The translations under genes were made by a program, and so were the position numbers. From Emticicia agri (GTDB lineage Bacteria > Bacteroidota > Bacteroidia > Cytophagales > Spirosomataceae), in NCBI RefSeq assembly GCF_004168285.1, contig NZ_SEWF01000002.1, positions 124,001 to 188,000 on the forward strand: DNA of 64,000 nucleotides, in the 5' to 3' direction. Shown piece after piece: positions 41,613 through 50,860 of this stretch. The notes beneath the pieces are model-generated. The model did no database searches. It was not told the DNA's origin and worked only from the letters and a program-made list of their open reading frames with translations. The first letter of the stretch is position 1; each line of letters opens with the position of its first letter.

Positions 41613-44171
41613 TTATCTTGGTGTACCACCTCCCTGTGTACCACCGCCTTGTTGGCCACCACCTTGTCCATCACTCTTCACATCATCATTATTTACCGAG
41701 CGAGCTTTTTTCTTAGGAGCATCAACAGTCATTTTACCAAGTTTGTAGCTGAATGTTAAACGTACACCTCTGTTGTACATATAAATATTACTTACCTGAT
41801 TAAACTGTGCCGATTTCAATTCTGAACTGATGTTGAATCGTTTGTTAAAGAAGTTTTCTCCGGCAAGACCTATGCTACCTTTTTTGTTTTTAAAGTCTTT
41901 CTTGATACCTACAGTATAGAAGGCAAATCCGCCCTGATTACCTTGTAGCTGTACCTGATTTCCTTGCATAAAACCGAAGGCCTGCGCTCCCCAACCGTTT
42001 TTGAATGTAGCCTGTGAAAACAAGCCGCCACTTACGTTAAAGCCCGAATTGGTTAGGCTTTGTGTAACATTATCTATTCCTAACACCTGTCCGGTTAAGG
42101 TTGTATGAAGAATATTGGCAAATATACCTATATTCATCTTCGAGGTTACTGCCACGTTAGCAAAAATATTAGTACCATACGAATGCTGACGACCAATGTT
42201 CTTAAAGGTAGTAATGATTGCACCTTCAAGGGTATCAGACGGAATACGTACCTGCGAAATGGCATTGTTGGTAATACGTCCGAAGAATGAAGCATTGATA
42301 AAAGTTTTCTTGATGTTTTTGCTCAAGGTCAACTCAAAGTTATCAGTTATCTCAGGTTTCAGACTTGGGTCTCCAATGGTGATATTCTGTGGGTTAGCAG
42401 AGTTAAAGTTAGGATTCAACTGTTGTAAACCCGGACGTTGGATACGTTTGTTATAAGCCAACTTTACGGTTGTACCTTTAATGGTTTTTGAAGCATTGAT
42501 ACTCGGTACTAATATTCCGTAATCGCCTACTCCAATCGGCCCTCCTTCTTTTGTGCTGGCATCAATAAATGTGTGTTCGTAACGCAAACCCCCTTTTATT
42601 GTATAACGTTTCTTGGTAGTATAAGTATAAGAGCTATAAGCCGCCGCAATATTCTGATGGTAAGTCAGTTCACCTTGTGGCTGATTGATTTCAGTAGAGA
42701 AGTTACCGGTTGGCCCTGCAAACAGGAATTTATAATCGCTGGTTACCTCACGGAAGATGCCCTTACCACCAAACTCTAACATCTGGTTTTTCTTGATGGG
42801 CGTCTGATAATCACTCTGGAATGTAAACTCCTGATTAAGGTTTGTATTGATATTACGCTGACGGCCCGATGTTTGGCCTTCAGGGTTCATCAGGTTTGCA
42901 TCAAAATTATTAGTCAGGTCATTACGGCTATACAAAGTTGAGATACTCCATTCTTGCTGAGGTTTTTTGTAGGTGTGCAGATAATCCAGATTCACGTCAA
43001 CAGTTCCTGAAAGGTTGTCGGCATCTACATATCTTCTTGAACTGGCATCTGAGTTGAGAATACCATCATTATATATTTTTGTAACAAGGTCTTGCTGGTT
43101 AGAAAAGTTACGTACACCATAACGCACACCTGCTGTTAAGCTCTGGTTTTTGGCTAAATCGTAGTCAAAACCTAAGTTATATTGTCCGAATAAGCCGTGG
43201 CTCGAACCATCACCTGTTTGTTTGGTTAAAGTTGAAACACCATTCACAATACTTGTCTGGTCAAGTGAGGTTTTGGTAATAGTATTGTAAATACTACGTC
43301 CGAAACCGCCCAAGGTTACGCCACCTTTACCTTTTCTGTAACTGCCATTTAAACCTAACATTGACCCTCTGTTACCTAAACCACCATCAATATTCAGACT
43401 TAACCCTTGCAGATTATTCTTTTTAGTAATGATATTGATGATACCACCCGAACCTTCAGCATCATATTTTGCTGATGGGCTGGTAATTACCTCAACGGTT
43501 TTTATCTGGTCGGCCGGAATCTGTTTCAAGGCATCAGCTACACTGCTGGCAATAATAGTACTTGGTTTATTATTAATTAAAACTCTTATATTCTGGCTAC
43601 CTCTTAAAGATACGTTACCGTCAAGGTCAACAGTCAATAAAGGTACTTTACGCAATACATCTGCGGCATCGCCACCTTTGGCTGTAATATCTTTTTCGGC
43701 ATTATAAACCAGACGGTCAACTTTTTCTTCAATCAATGCCGCTTGTCCGGTTACTGTTACCTCATTCAGCAGTTTGGCACTGCTGGTAATAACCACATTG
43801 CCTAAGTCTAATTCCTGACCTTTTGCCAGAGTAACATCTATCGACTTTGTATTATATCCAATAAAAGTAACTTGTAATTTAAACGTGCCTGCGGCTACTT
43901 TGCTCATAGTAAATTTACCTTTTTCATCGGCCATTGTGCCATCAACCGGCTTACTTGTGGTTTTGTCAAGCAAGGCAATACTGGCAAATTCAACAGTTTT
44001 ATTGGTTGTTGAATCGACGATTGTTCCTGTAATTTTACTATTTCCTTTGGGAGTCTGGTCCTGCAAGGTCTTTGGAGCAGTACTACCCCCCATCGGGAAC
44101 TGCGCCATAGCAGGAGTTAATGAAGTAAAAATAGAAGCAATAAAAATAATACTTAGTGTAACTTTTTTCAT
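41613..44171 (-). CDS. TonB-dependent receptor-like outer-membrane protein (OMP_b-brl_3 type)
   Basis: 852 aa. Signal peptide, then a carboxypeptidase-regulatory-like beta sandwich (GTIVDSTTNKTVEFASIAL, about 48-130), then a plug domain (AEKDITAKGGDAADVLRKVP, RGSQNIRVLINNKPSTII, YDAEGSGGIINIITKK), then a long beta-barrel ending LTFSYKLGKM. The family imports oligosaccharides, metals or siderophores, or exports signals. The C-terminal tail after the barrel is basic (KKKARS) and then Gly/Gln-rich (GQGGGQQGGGTQGGG), an unusual ending because the last barrel strand is normally terminal. No SusD partner is adjacent. Confidence 0.92.
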   Translation of the reverse strand: MKKVTLSIIFIASIFTSLTPAMAQFPMGGSTAPKTLQDQTPKGNSKITGTIVDSTTNKTVEFASIALLDKTTSKPVDGTMADEKGKFTMSKVAAGTFKLQVTFIGYNTKSIDVTLAKGQELDLGNVVITSSAKLLNEVTVTGQAALIEEKVDRLVYNAEKDITAKGGDAADVLRKVPLLTVDLDGNVSLRGSQNIRVLINNKPSTIIASSVADALKQIPADQIKTVEVITSPSAKYDAEGSGGIINIITKKNNLQGLSLNIDGGLGNRGSMLGLNGSYRKGKGGVTLGGFGRSIYNTITKTSLDQTSIVNGVSTLTKQTGDGSSHGLFGQYNLGFDYDLAKNQSLTAGVRYGVRNFSNQQDLVTKIYNDGILNSDASSRRYVDADNLSGTVDVNLDYLHTYKKPQQEWSISTLYSRNDLTNNFDANLMNPEGQTSGRQRNINTNLNQEFTFQSDYQTPIKKNQMLEFGGKGIFREVTSDYKFLFAGPTGNFSTEINQPQGELTYHQNIAAAYSSYTYTTKKRYTIKGGLRYEHTFIDASTKEGGPIGVGDYGILVPSINASKTIKGTTVKLAYNKRIQRPGLQQLNPNFNSANPQNITIGDPSLKPEITDNFELTLSKNIKKTFINASFFGRITNNAISQVRIPSDTLEGAIITTFKNIGRQHSYGTNIFANVAVTSKMNIGIFANILHTTLTGQVLGIDNVTQSLTNSGFNVSGGLFSQATFKNGWGAQAFGFMQGNQVQLQGNQGGFAFYTVGIKKDFKNKKGSIGLAGENFFNKRFNISSELKSAQFNQVSNIYMYNRGVRLTFSYKLGKMTVDAPKKKARSVNNDDVKSDGQGGGQQGGGTQGGGTPR

Positions 44172-44387
44172 GATTTAGTTTTTTAACGATACAAATTTGC
44201 GTCAGAAAACTAACTCCTGAAACGGAAAAAGGATAAGTGTAAGATTTAGGCTGATGAACATAGGATATTACCCGATGAATGTTTTATCAGCTATGCTAAT
44301 GGCAACACAAGCATAACTGCCTGTTTTTCATGTACTTTTCAGGTATATAACTATTTCGATATTTATTAGAATAATACAAATAGGGGT

Positions 44388-45569
44388 TTATTTAGGGCCA
44401 ATAACAGTAAAATGCCAGGTACCTGATACACTAATTGCACTGCTGCTTACATTGGTAAACCTGATACTACAAGAAGTAGCAGTAACATTATAAGGAATAG
44501 TCAGGATTTTATCCCAACCACCCGTGCCGTTCTCTACCTGTGCAACTGATACCGTGGGTATGCCTGAAAAAGCCTCGTAGGAAAGTGTACTTATGATACT
44601 TGCGTTTGCAGCTAAAGAGAATGAGTAGCCCTCGGTTTCGTGTAAAATAATAAAAGGAGAGGCGGTATTATTCAACACAATGGTATGCGCATCTACCGTC
44701 AGTTCGCCTGAAATATCGGCATTTCCATATAGGAATGAGTTACCGCCTACACTTAAAGTACCGTTTACGCCAGCACCACCTGAAATAAAGGCATTACCGT
44801 CTGCATAAATATTACCGCTACTATTGATACTGAATACATTGCTGTTAGCCGAATTTCTGAAAATGAAACTTTCATTCGCCTGAAAATTCCTGAACTTCAT
44901 GCCATCTGTATCGTGTAAGATTTCTCCATAACCTGTATCATTCCCGTTCTCCATTCTGAGATGTTGTCCCCAGCCGCCATTGCCATCAGCTTTAATGTGT
45001 AGCCGGGCAATGGTTTGTGCATACGTAAGCTGACCGATTGACAATCTGGTGCCAACATTGGCTCTGGTCTGAAAAACTCCAGAAAAACCGGTATCAGAAT
45101 AACCATAGATACCAACACCTGATGAACTGATTCCGGCAACTCCCATGTTAGTATTACTTTTTCCGTAAACGCCATAAGAGCCTTCACTAATTGCATTTAT
45201 TGCCCTGTTGTTTACACTTTCAACATTTAATGCCCATCCGGTGCTTGTATTTTTTATATCCATCGTACGCCCTGAGCCATTATTAGTTAACGCAAACAGA
45301 CTTGTGGGAGAAGTAGAGCTACCACTTCCACTATAAGGCAAAGAGAAACTGCCTCCACCGCCACCACCTGTCATATCTACCCATGCAGTACCATTGCAGA
45401 AATACATTTTTCCATTGGTCGTGTTGAACACTTGTGTGCCTCTGACTGATGAATTGCAAGTACTTAAAGCCGAAACATTGCCTATTTTGGTGGCGTTGGG
45501 CAAAAGTGTGGTAGATTGGGCAAAAGTTTTACTGCCTGTCAGAAGTAGAAAAATAAAGAAATATCTCAT
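44388..45569 (-). CDS. Secreted tail-fibre/adhesin-like repeat protein
   Basis: 393 aa. Signal peptide ending TFAQ, then TRGTQVFN-like GTQVFNTTNGKMYFCNGTAW, a frequent start of Bacteroidota cell-surface fibre proteins. A Gly linker (GGGGGGS) follows, then beta-rich repeats (GVYGKSNTNMGVAGISSSG, SGNIYADGNAFISGG, LSVGGNSFLYGNADISG) like phage tail-fibre shafts. No intramolecular chaperone domain with its catalytic Ser is visible. Probably a trimeric surface fibre or adhesin. Stand-alone gene. Confidence 0.65.
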   Translation of the reverse strand: MRYFFIFLLLTGSKTFAQSTTLLPNATKIGNVSALSTCNSSVRGTQVFNTTNGKMYFCNGTAWVDMTGGGGGGSFSLPYSGSGSSTSPTSLFALTNNGSGRTMDIKNTSTGWALNVESVNNRAINAISEGSYGVYGKSNTNMGVAGISSSGVGIYGYSDTGFSGVFQTRANVGTRLSIGQLTYAQTIARLHIKADGNGGWGQHLRMENGNDTGYGEILHDTDGMKFRNFQANESFIFRNSANSNVFSINSSGNIYADGNAFISGGAGVNGTLSVGGNSFLYGNADISGELTVDAHTIVLNNTASPFIILHETEGYSFSLAANASIISTLSYEAFSGIPTVSVAQVENGTGGWDKILTIPYNVTATSCSIRFTNVSSSAISVSGTWHFTVIGPK

Positions 45570-45911
45570 AGCTAAAAATTGTGTCTGATGAACTCATAAA
45601 TGTAGATAATGCCTATGGAATGGGCAATCACGGTTTGCCGTGATTTTTGAGAAAGAAACTGCTAAATCTGGGAGTTTTAATGGGCCTGAAAATTTTTTTA
45701 AAAAAATATAAATATTTTAAATCCAACTTTAAAGAACCTTCGTATATACAGATATAAAAAAATCGTAAGATAAAATCCTACGATTTTCTGAGTTTAATAT
45801 AACTTTTGCTTGTCAATCTACATGCCCTAGATCGACAACAAATTTTACAAATTTTCTTCGTAAAAACCAATAAAAGTTCATGCAAAACGAAGTTAATAGA
45901 CATTTTAGGAT

Positions 45912-45938
45912 AAAAAACCCTTTAAATAAGGGCTTTTT
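45912..45938 (+). terminator. Orphan terminator-like hairpin
   Basis: AAAAAACCCTT-TAAAT-AAGGGCTTTTT: symmetric A and T tracts around a 5-bp G+C-richer stem. It does not follow any plus-strand gene in the window. Confidence 0.5.
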
Positions 45939-46046
45939 GTGTTAAAAAGATGTTTTCATTAATGATTTGTTCCTGATTGGAAAACTTCTGTGTTTTTAAT
46001 GCAAGCCCTTTTTTTGGGGTAAAAAATCACACAGAAACTGCTTTCA

Positions 46047-46076
46047 TTGTCATGGCATATCTTTTTTGTAATTATG
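46047..46076 (+). promoter_or_regulatory. Candidate promoter of the copper-storage-like gene
   Basis: TTG (46047-46049), 19 bp, then TAATTATG (46069-46076), one mismatch from TAnnTTTG. It ends 16 bp before the start codon. Confidence 0.4.
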
Positions 46077-46092
46077 TAAAAAAGATAATGTT

Positions 46093-46437
46093 ATGGCACA
46101 TCAAAGATTTCAACATTGCATAGACGAATGTATCTCCTGCGCAATTGCCTGTAGCCACTGCGCTACAGAATGTCTCAAAGAAGCTCAGGTGAAAGACTTG
46201 GCACACTGTATTCAGCTTGATTTAGAGTGTGCGGTTATTTGTCGTTCAGCCGCTGACCTCATGAGCTTGGGAAGCGAGTATAGTTATTATCATTGCACGA
46301 GTTGTATTGAAGTTTGTAATGCTTGTGCAAAAGAGTGCGAAAAACATGCCAGTATGGGTATGGAACATTGCAGAGTTTGTGCAGAGGCTTGCCGTAAATG
46401 TGCAGCCGCTTGTGAAGAAATGGTATCTGTGGTATAA
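46093..46437 (+). CDS. Four-helix-bundle copper-binding protein (Csp/DUF326 family)
   Basis: 114 aa with 19 cysteines at positions 9, 13, 16, 20, 23, 27, 39, 46, 50, 68, 71, 75, 78, 82, 93, 96, 100, 103 and 107. These fall in CxxxC and CxxC spacing along predicted helices. This is the signature of Csp-type copper storage proteins, in which inward-facing Cys residues hold many Cu(I) ions. No export signal is present, so it should be the cytoplasmic form (Csp3-like). The gene stands alone, and no copper ATPase or sensor is adjacent. Confidence 0.9.
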   Translation: MAHQRFQHCIDECISCAIACSHCATECLKEAQVKDLAHCIQLDLECAVICRSAADLMSLGSEYSYYHCTSCIEVCNACAKECEKHASMGMEHCRVCAEACRKCAAACEEMVSVV

Positions 46438-46822
46438 AATTGAGTGGTTAGCTTGCTCTTTTCAATAAAAAAAATTAAAGACTTGTTACCTTGACTTATC
46501 AAACCCGTCTAATGATTAAGATTAGTTATTAATCTTCAATTACAGTACACAGGTTGGGTCAAATTCGTACTGATAATTGTTTATCTAATGGCAAAAACCG
46601 TCAAACTGCAAAATAATGAATGACTTATTCTTAAAGTTGTAAGGCATTCATTATTTTTTGCTTCTCCTTTTCGTATTACTTCCGCTTGAAAGCAATTTGT
46701 CAAGAAAAAACAATATCTCTCTTCTGCTCACCGTTAGTAAGAACTTAAGTCAGGAAAATAAAATATAAAACTTCATCAGTAGAAACAGTTTTTGCTGAAA
46801 ACTCGTGTCTACGAATTAGCGT
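46438..46822. other. 385-bp intergenic region after the copper-storage-like gene
   Basis: Apart from the hairpin at 46611-46659 I see only A+T-rich DNA and no coding potential. The distance of the hairpin from the preceding stop (about 170 bp) implies either a long 3' untranslated region or a short separate RNA. Confidence 0.5.
46611..46659 (+). terminator. Strong terminator hairpin downstream of the copper-storage-like gene
   Basis: AAATAATGAATG and CATTCATTATTT are perfectly complementary over 12 bp with a 22-nt loop, followed by further T residues. Confidence 0.7.
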
Positions 46823-47116
46823 ATGAAACTAATTGCTAACATTCCTTTGGAGCAAATTCTCTTCCTTCAGGCCGACATCAATTATACCCAGATTTTCTTA
46901 AGCTGTGGCCGGACGCTGATTTCAGGATTTAATTTAAAAAAGTACGAAAACTTTTTCGAGCAGGAAAATTTTCTGAGAGTAAACAGAAGTTATCTCATTA
47001 ATCGGGATTGTATTCAGTATTATGACTCTTCAAATGCCAATTTGCATCTTAAAAACGGAATAGTAATTGACGTACCTCGTCGCCGTCGTGAACTGATTGA
47101 GCGCTTGGTAGTTTAA
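46823..47116 (+). CDS. Stand-alone LytTR DNA-binding domain protein
   Basis: 97 aa consisting of only a LytTR domain: ILFLQADINYTQIFL, SGFNLKKYENFF, FLRVNRSYLINRDCI and a C-terminal DVPRRRRELIERL. LytTR proteins bind DNA as dimers through beta strands. Most are response regulators with a receiver domain; this one has none and no kinase neighbour, so it would act without phosphorylation. It could control the following LRR lipoprotein gene, 183 bp downstream on the same strand. Confidence 0.88.
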   Translation: MKLIANIPLEQILFLQADINYTQIFLSCGRTLISGFNLKKYENFFEQENFLRVNRSYLINRDCIQYYDSSNANLHLKNGIVIDVPRRRRELIERLVV

Positions 47117-47299
47117 AATTTTTATTGCCTCTTCAATTAAGCATTGCTTGCTTGTTTACTTTCAAGTATTGAGAAACCAATCACCAAACTTTGCTGGTTG
47201 AGAAAAACTTTGCCGTAAAATAACTATTAGGGAGTTATATACGTGTGGCGTCCAACTTCAACAATTAAAGGTCAGTCAGAAGCATAAAATCAATGACTG

Positions 47300-48625
47300 A
47301 TGAGATATATTTTTTACCTGTTAATCATCGCATTTATGACAGGTGCCTGTGGGCAGGAACAGGATTTGGTTCCTAATCATGCTCCCGGCAGTTTTGAAGT
47401 AGGCACTTTTTTACAAAGTGACGGGAAAACTGTTTTTTTAAGATGGACACCTGCACAAGACCCTCATAATGATGAAATAAGCTATACCGTAGCTTATCGG
47501 GGAAAGAATATAAAGGGTATTAAAGAAACCCAATACGTATTAAATAATCTACCCTTTGGCAGTGATATTGAAGGGAGCATTACCGCCGAAGATGGAAAGG
47601 GAGGCCAGACAACAGTAAAATTTATTATTCAAACAGCCTCAAGCCATGTAGCTATTCCTGATTCGGCTTTTGAAAACGAGCTAATCAGACAGAAAATAGA
47701 TGACAAGAAAGATGGACTGCTGGCAAGAAGTGCGGCATTGCGTGTAACGGAACTGATTATAGCGGGTAAAGGAATTAATAACCTCGTAGGCATTAGTGCT
47801 TTCTCAAACCTAAGCTTTCTTGATTGTCAGGGGAATCGTCTGACACAGCTTTATCTGAATTACAATACCCAATTAAAATACCTCGACTGCCATAGTAATG
47901 AAATTAATGAATTGGAGATAAGAGACTGTGTGGCATTAGAAGAATTATACTGCCAGATGAACAACTTAAATAGTTTAAATATTTTAAGCAACAAGGCTCT
48001 GAAAAAACTCTGGTGTTTCTCTAATACTTTAACGTCATTGATTACAGATAACAATCCCGACCTTGAAACACTAAGTGCTTCTTTTAATAAACTGACTATT
48101 ATAGATATGAGTCAGAACAGAAAGTTAACAGAACTATCCTGTTCGTTTAATAATATATGGAAATTAGACCTCAGCAGAAATGAATTGCTACAATACCTGT
48201 ACTGTTCGGATAATGTACTGACTAATCTGGACATAAGTAAGAATACGATGCTTTATTCGCTCTTTTGTCAGTCTAATACGCTATCAACATTAGATATAAG
48301 CCGCAATGCCGAACTGGTTCATCTGCAATGTTTCAACAATCGTTTAGAAAGCCTGGATGTAAGCAAAAATGCTAAACTTTTGCATCTGTATTGTCAGGCG
48401 AATAACCTTACTTATTTAGGAGTAGGCAAAAACAAAGACCTATTTTACCTGAATTGTTCGGCTAATCGGTTAGAGAACTTAAACATTAGTCAGAATCTTA
48501 AATTAGTCTATCTGTTATGCTATAAAAACAGAATTTCTACCATCTGTATTAATGATTACGCTCGAATTCCGGCTTCCGGTTGGGAAAAAGACAAATGGGT
48601 GAGGTATGAGGTTTGTGAGTATTAG
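47300..48625 (+). CDS. Leucine-rich-repeat surface lipoprotein with FN3-like domain
   Basis: 441 aa. The lipobox is FMTGAC (Cys 17). Residues about 28-113 are an FN3-like domain (FLRWTPAQDPHNDEISYTV). From about 140 on there are about 13 leucine-rich repeats of 21-22 residues with pattern L..LDC..N.LT.LDIS.N (LSFLDCQGNRL, LEELYCQMNNL, LQYLYCSDNVL, LVHLQCFNNRL). The regular Cys in the consensus strand matches the TpLRR type found in Bacteroidota and Treponema. Surface-exposed protein-binding role inferred. Confidence 0.88.
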   Translation: MRYIFYLLIIAFMTGACGQEQDLVPNHAPGSFEVGTFLQSDGKTVFLRWTPAQDPHNDEISYTVAYRGKNIKGIKETQYVLNNLPFGSDIEGSITAEDGKGGQTTVKFIIQTASSHVAIPDSAFENELIRQKIDDKKDGLLARSAALRVTELIIAGKGINNLVGISAFSNLSFLDCQGNRLTQLYLNYNTQLKYLDCHSNEINELEIRDCVALEELYCQMNNLNSLNILSNKALKKLWCFSNTLTSLITDNNPDLETLSASFNKLTIIDMSQNRKLTELSCSFNNIWKLDLSRNELLQYLYCSDNVLTNLDISKNTMLYSLFCQSNTLSTLDISRNAELVHLQCFNNRLESLDVSKNAKLLHLYCQANNLTYLGVGKNKDLFYLNCSANRLENLNISQNLKLVYLLCYKNRISTICINDYARIPASGWEKDKWVRYEVCEY

Positions 48626-48658
48626 ATGTCTGGTTTCAGCTATCACATCTAAATTTCT

Positions 48659-48696
48659 TTGATAGCAGTCAGTTAGGGTGTATTGACTGCTATCAA
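48659..48696. terminator. Perfect 13-bp inverted repeat between convergent genes
   Basis: TTGATAGCAGTCA and TGACTGCTATCAA with a 12-nt loop, placed between the LRR gene (plus) and the LamG-like gene (minus). The T-tract is weak on both sides. Probably a bidirectional terminator. Confidence 0.65.
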
Positions 48697-48719
48697 TACC
48701 TATCATTTAAGCTATCCTC

Positions 48720-49361
48720 TTATTTTTTTTCAGCAGGCGTAACAATCAGATTTGTGAACGTACCAAGCGTCATTGGTCCTGTCCATAACCCGATTTTACC
48801 TGCTGAATTGGCTGCCAGACTTTCTACCACCAGACAAGGTTCTTTGGCCTCATTAACAAATGCTTTTATCAGAGGTTTTTCAATGACGATTCTGACATGA
48901 AACCAACCATCAGGGTCGGGTACGGGATTTACTTTATTTTCGTATTTGCCCGGCGAATCCTCACGTAGTTTAGACCAGGGATGAGCAGGCAGACTGCCAT
49001 ACTGTACAGCCCGTTTCCGACGGGCAGTATCCGGATTCATAAAGTTAAACGGGCGGAAGTAAATATGCTCGTAGGTTTTATCATCCTGAATATTAAATGC
49101 AATACCGATAAAACTCTGCTGTAAAATATTCTGTCCTTTCAAATTACATTCAATACTACCATTGTTCATCTGAAAATCGTTGAATACCATCATGCCATCT
49201 GAATCGTTTTTGCCAAGCACAATGGTATCTTTCCACACAGGCATGAGCCGATTATATACCGACCACCTGGCACCCTCTTTCAGGTCTATTTTTTGTGGTT
49301 TGCTTTGACCAAAAGCATTACTTACTACAGTAAGGAGCAGGAGTATTAATATTTTTTTCAT
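48720..49361 (-). CDS. Secreted concanavalin/LamG-like protein (pair 2)
   Basis: 213 aa from the ATG at 49361 (MKKILILLLLTVVSNAFGQ is the signal peptide); the longer upstream frame lacks one. The whole mature part is one DUF1080/LamG-like jelly roll: WKDTIVLGKNDSDGMMVF, FIGIAFNIQDDKTYEHIYFRP, AVQYGSLPAHPWSKL, WFHVRIVIEKPLIKAFVNE and KIGLWTGPMTLGTFTNL. YxxIYFRP and AVQY blocks are shared with the gene at 39658. It is divergent from the transmembrane regulator that starts at 49518, with a gap of about 156 bp. A carbohydrate ligand is probable but unproven. Confidence 0.82.
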   Translation of the reverse strand: MKKILILLLLTVVSNAFGQSKPQKIDLKEGARWSVYNRLMPVWKDTIVLGKNDSDGMMVFNDFQMNNGSIECNLKGQNILQQSFIGIAFNIQDDKTYEHIYFRPFNFMNPDTARRKRAVQYGSLPAHPWSKLREDSPGKYENKVNPVPDPDGWFHVRIVIEKPLIKAFVNEAKEPCLVVESLAANSAGKIGLWTGPMTLGTFTNLIVTPAEKK

Positions 49362-49517
49362 AGTTATTGAGGAATTCATGTGAGAATAATGTGTTGCCAG
49401 GAATTGCATTAGATTGATTTTTTTTGGCAAATTTGTAGGAAAGAAAAAGCTAATACTTGACCAAAGATGTACCAAAACAGGTTCATGTTTGTGCAAACCT
49501 AAATTTTGAATCATTAC

Positions 49518-50816
49518 ATGGAGTATTCAGAAGCAGAAAATATAGAAAAATGCAAAAAAGCCATTGAAGACAAGCTGAACTGGGGGAGTAGTGCCTTGTG
49601 GCTGAATTACGATTTTGAAAGGCTGAACGAACAGATATTTGCCGAGACAAACGTACAGATAAGTGTTTCTACTCTTAAAAGAATATTCGGCAAAGCCAGC
49701 TACCACAGTTCTCCGTCTTTGACTACACTCAATACATTAGCCCAGTTTATCGGGTTTACCAACTGGAGAGGATTTACCAAGAGTATTGTGCCGCAACCAA
49801 CAGTCTCCGATGCTCCGGTATCACCTGTGATTGCGCCTGAACCTGTTGTGGTTACTAAAAACCAACGGAGGTATTTTATTTATGGTATTATCAGTACACT
49901 GGCTATTATCAGTCTGATTGCTTTTATGGTACAGAAAGAAGAACCACTATTAGATAGTTCTAAATTTGCTTTTAAAGCTAATAAAATTGTGACTGAAGGC
50001 GTGCCCAATTCGGTGATTTTTACCTATGATGCTACGGCTACCAATATCAACGATTCGGTATTTATTGTACAGACATGGGATATGAAGCGCAGGAAAAAAG
50101 TAGATAGAAATGCACATAACCATTCGGCTATTTATTATTACCCGGGTTTTTTCAGAACAAAGCTGATAGTAAATAAGCAGATAGTAAAAGAGCATGATTT
50201 ACAGATTAAAACCGCTAACTGGCTGGCTTTGGTAGAGTCAAAGAAAGAAGCCCAGATGCCCTTGTATTTTGCTAAACCGGAGGTACTGAAAGGAGATGAA
50301 ATAAGCATAGACAGAGACTTGCTGAAAAAGTATAACCTATCGCTCCAGCCCGAAGCACCTAAAATCAGGTTTTTTAACCAGACTGATTTAGGCGAGTTAA
50401 TGAACGATAATTTTACGTTTGAAACATTCCTGAAAAATGATTTTTCAGATGGCACAGGTGCCTGCCAGAAAGTACAGGTGCTGATTCAGTGTAAAGATGA
50501 TATTATTATTATACCCCTATGTGCCAAAGCCTGTGTAGGTAATATTAATTTAGTTGCCTGTGGCACGGTTTTAACAAGTGCGGATGCCGATTTATCAGGC
50601 TTTGGTTGTGATTTAAACCAGTGGACGAAACTAAGAGTTGAAACCCGTAACAAGCAAATGACCTTTTTTGTGAATGATAAGAAAGCGCATACGCTCACAT
50701 TTGACCATAACTCAACCGGAATTGTGGGTTTACAGTATCGCTTTGAAGGTACAGGTGCTGTAAAAGACACATGGATTGAAGGCGCAGGAGGGAAGCATGA
50801 GTTTGTGATGAAGTAA
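49518..50816 (+). CDS. Transmembrane HTH-like regulator with periplasmic PKD/lectin-like domain (pair 2)
   Basis: About 432 aa from the ATG at 49518; a TTG at 49506 is a less likely start. Layout matches the minus-strand gene at 38258: cytoplasmic TNVQISVSTLKRIFGKASYH and SLTTLNTLAQFIGFTNWRGF, a Pro-rich stretch, a membrane helix (YFIYGIISTLAIISLIAFM), a PKD-like part (VPNSVIFTYD, TWDMKRRKKV, IYYYPGFFRTKLIV, IKTANW) and a concanavalin-like end (WTKLRVETRNKQMTFFVND). The periplasmic part has several Cys (C-Q-K-V, LCAKAC, VACG) that may form disulfides. Regulator role is inferred from fold resemblance and divergent pairing. Confidence 0.75.
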   Translation: MEYSEAENIEKCKKAIEDKLNWGSSALWLNYDFERLNEQIFAETNVQISVSTLKRIFGKASYHSSPSLTTLNTLAQFIGFTNWRGFTKSIVPQPTVSDAPVSPVIAPEPVVVTKNQRRYFIYGIISTLAIISLIAFMVQKEEPLLDSSKFAFKANKIVTEGVPNSVIFTYDATATNINDSVFIVQTWDMKRRKKVDRNAHNHSAIYYYPGFFRTKLIVNKQIVKEHDLQIKTANWLALVESKKEAQMPLYFAKPEVLKGDEISIDRDLLKKYNLSLQPEAPKIRFFNQTDLGELMNDNFTFETFLKNDFSDGTGACQKVQVLIQCKDDIIIIPLCAKACVGNINLVACGTVLTSADADLSGFGCDLNQWTKLRVETRNKQMTFFVNDKKAHTLTFDHNSTGIVGLQYRFEGTGAVKDTWIEGAGGKHEFVMK

Positions 50817-50860
50817 ATTTATAATAGTGTATATCAACCAATTCAAATTAAGTTTATAAG

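Larger units (their letters stand above)
45570..46092. other. 523-bp intergenic region with three hairpins
   Basis: Between the fibre-like gene (minus) and the copper-storage-like gene (plus). It holds hairpins at 45626-45648 (AATCACGG/CCGTGATT with a TTTG loop), 45759-45787 (AAAATCGTA/TACGATTTT) and 45912-45938 (CCCTT/AAGGG with A and T tracts). No reading frame of note. The plus-strand hairpins with T-tracts have no upstream plus-strand gene, which would fit an untranslated RNA. Confidence 0.6.

Noticed and set aside
42196-42456. Plus-strand frames antisense to the TonB-type receptor
   Set aside because: Shadow frames without signals or families.
47300-48625. Tandem DNA repeat region
   Set aside because: The repetition is the protein-level LRR with divergent codons, not a DNA repeat.
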